Source of the DNA: Phytopseudomonas dryadis
GTDB taxonomy: Bacteria; Pseudomonadota; Gammaproteobacteria; Pseudomonadales; Pseudomonadaceae
DNA length: 64,000 nucleotides
Direction: 5' to 3'
Assembly (NCBI RefSeq): GCF_004327355.1
Contig: NZ_QJUM01000012.1
Span: forward strand, 62,001 to 126,000
The notes beneath the pieces were generated by a model. It searched no databases, was not told where the DNA came from, and was given only the letters and a program-made list of their open reading frames with translations. This document shows positions 59,920-64,000 of the stretch, piece after piece. A program made the translations under genes and the position numbers. Within the stretch, counting starts at the first letter, position 1. Every line of letters starts with the position of its first letter.

Positions 59920-59937
59920 TTGTACGAACCTTGTACA
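59920..59937 (-). promoter_or_regulatory. LitR-type TTGTAC boxes upstream of the regulator
   Basis: TTGTACG (59920) and TTGTACA (59931) are spaced exactly 11 bp apart, the spacing of CarH/LitR operators. A further TGTAC lies at 59894. Autoregulation is the simplest reading. Confidence 0.6.
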
Positions 59938-60184
59938 AGCGGCCGTCGGCAGCAGCCGGCGTCCCGGACGCACCAGGATGTGGCCTTCGCCCCGGTCATC
60001 CTGCACCTGGACAGTGCCTGTAGCGGCCGGGCGCAACCCCGCCGCTCGATGGCCTGGTGGGCATCGGACGAACGGCCCGTCGCCCGAGCCCGGCCGTGCA
60101 GCGGCTTACCGCGAACTCGCGGGCCGTATCCAACACGGCGCTGGCTAATTTCCCGAAAACAGGAATAATCCTTGCTGGTTCAAG

Positions 60185-60237
60185 GGGTCTGTTGTCGGCA
60201 ACAGACCCGAGCACGCGACTCATCACCCCGAGTCGCG
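60185..60237. repeat. Two perfect hairpins upstream of the ABM gene
   Basis: GGGTCTGTTG/CAACAGACCC (60185-60208) has a 4-base loop and carries the terminal 10 bases of the MITE-like element on both arms. CGCGACTC/GAGTCGCG (60214-60237) follows. The 426-bp gap holds these and the TTGTAC boxes but no gene. Confidence 0.65.
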
Positions 60238-60286
60238 CGATGCGCACGGCCCTACCCTGGCCACGCGCCCTGACTGGAGATACACA

Positions 60287-60859
60287 ATGTCTACCGAACC
60301 CGTCACCCTGATGGTGGCGCGCCGTGTTGCCAACGGGCGCTATCATGACTTCATGGCCTGGCTGCGCGAAGGCGAGCAACTGGCTACCGACTTCCCCGGC
60401 TATCTCGGCTCCGGCGTCCTCGCCCCCCCACCGGGCGATGACGAATTCCAGATGGTCTTCCGCTTCACCGACGAACAGACCATGAGTACCTGGGAGCATT
60501 CGGCCTCCCGCCGTGCCTGGCTCGCCCGTGGCAAGGGCCTGTTCGCCCAGCCCCACGAGCACCGGGCCCTGGGCATCGACGCCTGGTTCGGCAGTGGCCA
60601 CCGGCAACCACCGCGCTGGAAGCAGACCGTTGCCATCTGGCTGGCGTTCTTTCCCGTGTCGCTGGCCTTCAACCTGCTGTTCGGCAACCTGCTGGCGGAC
60701 GTCGCCCTGGTGCCGCGCGTGCTGCTCAGCACCCTGGCGCTGACCCCGCTGATGACCTACCTGTTCATCCCCCTGGTCACCCGCCTGCTGGCGCCCTGGC
60801 TGCAGGGCAACCGCTCCGGCAGCCTGCTGCGCCGCATCAGCCCGTCCACCGGGCGCTGA
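60287..60859 (+). CDS. ABM-domain protein with C-terminal membrane helices
   Basis: This 190-residue protein has an N-terminal antibiotic-biosynthesis-monooxygenase fold (residues ~1-100: VTLMVARRVANGRYHDFMAW, FPGYLGSGVL). Two membrane helices follow (TVAIWLAFFPVSLAFNLLFG, VLLSTLALTPLMTYLFIPLV). The function is unknown. It starts after CTGGAGA. Its place between a LitR-type gene and folM suggests membership in the light-response group. Confidence 0.8.
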   Translation: MSTEPVTLMVARRVANGRYHDFMAWLREGEQLATDFPGYLGSGVLAPPPGDDEFQMVFRFTDEQTMSTWEHSASRRAWLARGKGLFAQPHEHRALGIDAWFGSGHRQPPRWKQTVAIWLAFFPVSLAFNLLFGNLLADVALVPRVLLSTLALTPLMTYLFIPLVTRLLAPWLQGNRSGSLLRRISPSTGR

Positions 60860-60940
60860 AACGGCAACAGCTCCCAATGCGGCGGCCCGGCGCAAGGCAC
60901 GGCCGCCCCCTTACCCTGCACACCCCCACCGTCTGCAGGG

Positions 60941-60967
60941 TTGTACAGCTTCGGTGCCTGCTATAAC
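60941..60967 (+). promoter_or_regulatory. TTGTACA box and promoter candidate upstream of folM
   Basis: TTGTACA (60941-60947) lies in the -35 position relative to TATAAC (60962-60967, 15-bp spacer) or TAACTT (17 bp). It repeats the box before the LitR-type gene and predicts LitR control of folM-folE-folX. Confidence 0.5.
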
Positions 60968-61023
60968 TTTGCAGGGCCCGGGGCCACCGGGCGCCCTCCC
61001 TCTCCATCCGCGGCCCAATGCCC

Positions 61024-61725
61024 ATGAGCGTCAGCAACGCCCCGATCCTCATCACCGGCGCCGGCCAGCGCGTCGGTCTGCACTGCGCCGAGCGCCTGCT
61101 CGCCGACGGCCATCGCCTGATCGTCACCTATCGCCATGAAAAACCCGCACTGGCGGCGCTGCGCGAGCGCGGCGCGCTGACCTTGCACGCCGACTTCGAC
61201 AGCGAAGCGAGCATCCTGGCCTTCATCGAACAATTGCAGGGCCACACCGACAGCCTGCGCGCCATCGTGCACAACGCCTCGTCCTGGCCTGCCGATGAAC
61301 AGGCCAGCGATTTCCAGCAACTGTTCACCGTGCACATGCTCGCGCCCTATCTGATCAACCTGCACTGCGCGCCCCTGTTGGAGCGCAGCGCCGAAGCCGA
61401 CATCGTGCACATCAGCGACGACGTGGCGCGCAAGGGCAGCGCCAAGCGCCCCGCCTACTGCGCCAGCAAGGCCGGCCTGGACAGCCTGACGCTGTCCTTC
61501 GCCGCCCGCTTCGCGCCGACGATCAAGGTCAACGGCATCGCCCCGGCGCTGCTGATGTTCAACCCCGAAGACGACACCGAATACCGCGCCAAGGCATTGA
61601 GCAAGTCCGCACTGGGCTTCGAACCCGGCCCCCAGGTGATCTACCAGAGCCTGCGCTACCTGCTGGATACGCCCTACATCACCGGCACCACCCTGACCGT
61701 GAACGGCGGCCGCCACCTCAAGTGA
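61024..61725 (+). CDS. folM: Dihydromonapterin reductase FolM (SDR family)
   Basis: This 233-residue NADPH-dependent short-chain reductase makes tetrahydromonapterin or tetrahydrofolate. Segments are PILITGAGQRVGLHCAERLL, HNASSWP, the catalytic YCASKAGLDSL and ITGTTLTVNGGRHLK. ATG codons at 61018 and 61024 are both possible. It precedes folE by 21 bp and forms folM-folE-folX, a monapterin pathway. Confidence 0.93.
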   Translation: MSVSNAPILITGAGQRVGLHCAERLLADGHRLIVTYRHEKPALAALRERGALTLHADFDSEASILAFIEQLQGHTDSLRAIVHNASSWPADEQASDFQQLFTVHMLAPYLINLHCAPLLERSAEADIVHISDDVARKGSAKRPAYCASKAGLDSLTLSFAARFAPTIKVNGIAPALLMFNPEDDTEYRAKALSKSALGFEPGPQVIYQSLRYLLDTPYITGTTLTVNGGRHLK

Positions 61726-61746
61726 GGCGCCGCGAGGACCCTGACG

Positions 61747-62307
61747 ATGAACCCTTCACTGCCCGACCATTACCGCGACATCCTCCTCGGCCTCGGCGAA
61801 AACCCGGATCGCGAAGGCCTGCTGGACACCCCGAAGCGGGCCGCCAAGGCCATGCAGTACCTGTGCAACGGCTATGAGAAGAGCCTGGAAGAAGTGGTCA
61901 ACGGCGCGCTGTTCAGCTCCGACAGCGACGAGATGGTGATCGTCAAGGACGTCGAGCTCTACTCGCTGTGCGAGCATCACCTGCTGCCCTTCATCGGCAA
62001 GGCCCACGTCGCCTACATCCCCACCGGCAAGGTGCTGGGCCTGTCGAAGATCGCCCGCATCGTCGACATGTACGCGCGCCGCCTGCAGATCCAGGAGAAC
62101 CTCACCCGGCAGATCGCCGACGCCATCGCGCAGGTGACCCAGGCCGCCGGCGTGGCCGTGGTCATCGAGGCCCAGCACATGTGCATGATGATGCGCGGCG
62201 TGGAGAAGCAGAACTCGGTGATGAACACCTCGGTGATGCTCGGCGCCTTCCGCGAGTCCTACAATACCCGCCATGAATTCCTGCAACTGATCGGACGGAG
62301 CAAATAA
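61747..62307 (+). CDS. folE: GTP cyclohydrolase I FolE
   Basis: This 186-residue enzyme converts GTP to dihydroneopterin triphosphate. The zinc site and active site are seen in [40 protein letters not shown] and [20 protein letters not shown]. It is the middle gene of folM-folE-folX. In P. putida a folE paralogue belongs to the light-induced genes, from general knowledge. Confidence 0.95.
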   Translation: MNPSLPDHYRDILLGLGENPDREGLLDTPKRAAKAMQYLCNGYEKSLEEVVNGALFSSDSDEMVIVKDVELYSLCEHHLLPFIGKAHVAYIPTGKVLGLSKIARIVDMYARRLQIQENLTRQIADAIAQVTQAAGVAVVIEAQHMCMMMRGVEKQNSVMNTSVMLGAFRESYNTRHEFLQLIGRSK

Positions 62308-62309
62308 CG

Positions 62310-62681
62310 ATGCCCAGACTGGAACCCGGCATGGCGCGCATCCGCGTCAAGGATCTGCGCCTGCGCACCTTCATCGGTATCAAGGAAGAGGAGATCAACA
62401 ACAAGCAGGACGTGCTGATCAACCTGACCATCCTCTACCCGGCCGTCGACGCGGTACGCGACAACGACATCGATCACGCCCTCAACTACCGCACCATCAC
62501 CAAGGCCATCATCGGCCACGTGGAGGGCAATCGCTTCGCTCTGCTCGAACGCCTGACCCAGGAGATCCTCGACCTGGTGATGAGCCACGAAGCCGTGCGC
62601 TACGCCGAGGTCGAGGTCGACAAGCCCCACGCCCTGCGTTTCGCCGAATCGGTCTCGATCACCCTCGCCGGCCATCGCTGA
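62310..62681 (+). CDS. folX: Dihydroneopterin triphosphate epimerase FolX
   Basis: This 123-residue FolB-fold enzyme epimerises dihydroneopterin triphosphate to the monapterin form. Segments are [40 protein letters not shown] and [19 protein letters not shown]. It starts 2 bp after folE. FolE, FolX and FolM together give tetrahydromonapterin, the phenylalanine-hydroxylase cofactor in Pseudomonas. Confidence 0.93.
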   Translation: MPRLEPGMARIRVKDLRLRTFIGIKEEEINNKQDVLINLTILYPAVDAVRDNDIDHALNYRTITKAIIGHVEGNRFALLERLTQEILDLVMSHEAVRYAEVEVDKPHALRFAESVSITLAGHR

Positions 62682-62794
62682 GCGCCGGGCGGCGGCGCAT
62701 CCCGTCAGCCGCGCCGTGGAGCTGGCCCATTGCCGAGCCCCCGGCAGGCTTTTATCATCGCCGCCATGTCCCTGTCGGCACAGAGAGCACCGCC

Positions 62795-63097
62795 ATGACC
62801 GATCAAGAACGCCTGGAAATCGAAGCTGCCGCCTTCCGCCGCCTGGTGCAGCACCTGCGCAGCCGGCCGGATGTGCAGAACATCGACCTGATGAACCTCG
62901 CCGGCTTCTGCCGCAACTGCCTGTCCAAATGGTACAAGGCCGCCGCCGACGACCTCGACCTGAACGTGACCCCGGATCAGGCCCGCGAAGAGGTCTACGG
63001 CATGCCCTACGCCGAATGGAAGGCCAGGTACCAGACCGAAGCCAGCGCCGAACAGCAGGCCGCCTTCGGCGCCCGTAACCCGAAAGGACAAGCATGA
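62795..63097 (+). CDS. DUF1244 family protein
   Basis: This 100-residue protein matches DUF1244 (AAFRRLVQHLRSRPDVQNID, LAGFCRNCLSKWYKAAAD, YGMPYAEWKARYQTEA). Two cysteines in FCRNC are conserved. The function is unknown. It overlaps the HopJ-family start as ATGA. Confidence 0.88.
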   Translation: MTDQERLEIEAAAFRRLVQHLRSRPDVQNIDLMNLAGFCRNCLSKWYKAAADDLDLNVTPDQAREEVYGMPYAEWKARYQTEASAEQQAAFGARNPKGQA

Positions 63098-63435
63098 GTA
63101 CCCTGAACGACTTCCGCGCCCGCCTCGGCGCCGAACATTTCGCCTTCGCCGAAACCCTGGCGTTCATCGCCGAACACTACGATTACCAGCCGAGCGCCTT
63201 CAGCAATGGCGCGCTGAACAACGCCGCCGGGCAGAACGAAGGCTCCTGCAAGACCCTCGGCCTGGCCCTGCTCGAAGGCCTGAGCCAGGAAGAAAGCCTG
63301 CTGTGCTTCGGCGAGCATTACCGCAGCGTCCTGGCAACACCGGACGGCAACGACCACGGCAATATCCGCGCGCTGATGAGCAGCGGCCTGAGCGCCGTGC
63401 GCTTCGAGCGGCAACCGCTGACCCGCAAGGACTGA
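63094..63435 (+). CDS. HopJ-family protein
   Basis: This 113-residue protein belongs to the HopJ 'type III effector' family (FAFAETLAFIAEHYDYQPSA, FSNGALNNAAGQNEGSCKTL, LLCFGEHYRSVL). The name comes from plant pathogens, but members are widespread in free-living species and have no secretion apparatus nearby here, so an effector role should not be assumed. It is coupled to the DUF1244 gene. Confidence 0.9.
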   Translation: MSTLNDFRARLGAEHFAFAETLAFIAEHYDYQPSAFSNGALNNAAGQNEGSCKTLGLALLEGLSQEESLLCFGEHYRSVLATPDGNDHGNIRALMSSGLSAVRFERQPLTRKD

Positions 63436-63497
63436 AACCTGGGCCTGCCGCCGTCCGTGGATAGCGTCTTGCTCCTTGGCCTGCAAGCGTCCGGCAC

Positions 63498-63936
63498 GTA
63501 GCAGCGTCGACCCCGGCGCGATGCGGTGGCGGCCATGCTGCAGGAATCGCGGGATGGCCACGATTCGCCGCGAGGTCGCGGCTCCTACGGGATCGCGGCA
63601 CACCACCGACCGCGTAGGAGCGTCGACCCCGGCGCGATGCGATCGTGGCCACTCCGCAGAATCCGTGGTATGGCCACGATTCGCCGCGAGGTCGCGGCTC
63701 CTACGGGATCGCGGCACACCACCGACCGCGTAGGAGCGTCGACCCCGGCGCGATGCGATGGCGGCCATGCTGCAGAAATCGCGGGATGGCCACGATTCGC
63801 CGCGAGGTCGCGGCTCCTACGGGATCGCGGCACACCACCGACCGCGTAGGAGCGTCGCCCCCGGCGCGATGCGATCGTGGCCACTCCGCAGAATCCGTGG
63901 TATGGCCACGATTCGCCGCGAGGTCGCGGCTCCTAC
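63498..63936. repeat. Four-unit 116-bp tandem palindrome array (ABAB)
   Basis: Units start at 63498, 63614, 63730 and 63846, exactly 116 bp apart. Each is a 91-bp palindrome (GTAGGAGCGTCGACC to GTCGCGGCTCCTAC) plus a 25-bp spacer; the last unit lacks the spacer. Units 1 and 3 share one centre (GCGGCCATGCTGCAG) and units 2 and 4 another (CGTGGCCACTCCGCAG). The 537 bp after the HopJ gene hold only this array. Confidence 0.92.
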
Positions 63937-63972
63937 ACGAGTCTGGCAATAGCGCACTGGCGTGCAGGTCCC

Positions 63973-64000
63973 TCAAAGGCCATCCAGATAGCGCTCCACG
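63973..64000 (-). CDS. Possible C-terminal end of a minus-strand gene
   Basis: Read on the minus strand, the last bases give VERYLDGL followed by TGA. Too little is present to identify a protein. It is listed because the palindrome array ends just before it, as arrays usually do at gene borders. Confidence 0.25.

Noticed and set aside
63498..63936. CRISPR array
   Set aside because: Units are 91-bp palindromes with near-identical 25-bp spacers and no cas genes nearby.

Overview
The window is a GC-rich chromosomal segment of a gammaproteobacterium, almost certainly Pseudomonas in the broad sense. The blocks xerD-dsbC-hom-thrC, ffh / rpsP-rimM-trmD-rplS, aapJQMP and folM-folE-folX support this, as do the many palindromic intergenic repeats. 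No rRNA, tRNA, prophage, complete insertion sequence or CRISPR array was seen.

Layout. 1-4.4 kb: the aap amino-acid ABC transporter (minus strand) behind a good sigma-54 promoter candidate. 4.4-8 kb: a carboxylesterase, a cNMP-GGDEF diguanylate cyclase and rhlB. 8-12.3 kb: a FecI-FecR-TonB-receptor iron surface-signalling unit with a perfect Fur-like palindrome. 12.4-23.4 kb: an eight-gene minus-strand operon joining a DUF2170/YjfI protein, a PspA/IM30 protein, a YqiJ-like OB-fold membrane protein, a flotillin (YqiK-like), a TerB-like protein, a 1745-residue AAA+ ATPase, a rhomboid protease and a phospholipase-D-like protein. This looks like a membrane-stress machine and is the least described system here. 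23.7-33.9 kb: endonuclease I, thrC, hom, dsbC, xerD, a thioesterase, rplS-trmD-rimM-rpsP and ffh. 34.3-41.9 kb: a cytochrome c assembly-like protein, a CorC-like protein, purT, a gamma carbonic anhydrase, a NUDIX enzyme, an ABC-2 exporter and an I78 lipoprotein.

41.9-54.2 kb holds a malonate regulon split in two: mdcR with a TRAP transporter, and the mdcABCDEGH decarboxylase operon. The usual malonate carriers are not beside mdc. Matching 7-9-7 palindromes lie before both transcription units, so the TRAP system probably imports malonate under MdcR control. An azoreductase / LysR pair sits between them, and a TyrR/PhhR-type activator diverges from mdcA.

56-63.4 kb looks like a light-response and pterin region: a flavodoxin, a short LOV photoreceptor, a PilZ-like protein, a MerR/LitR-type regulator that has lost its cobalamin-binding motif, an ABM-domain membrane protein, folM-folE-folX, a DUF1244 protein and a HopJ-family protein. 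TTGTACA boxes precede the regulator gene and folM.

Repeats are a second theme. There are two nearly identical 267-282 bp MITE-like elements with perfect inverted ends plus a fragment, a second ~213 bp inverted-end element in two copies, a four-unit 116-bp tandem array with ABAB structure, heptanucleotide repeats and several dispersed palindrome families. Long open frames antisense to the genes were judged to be GC-driven shadows.
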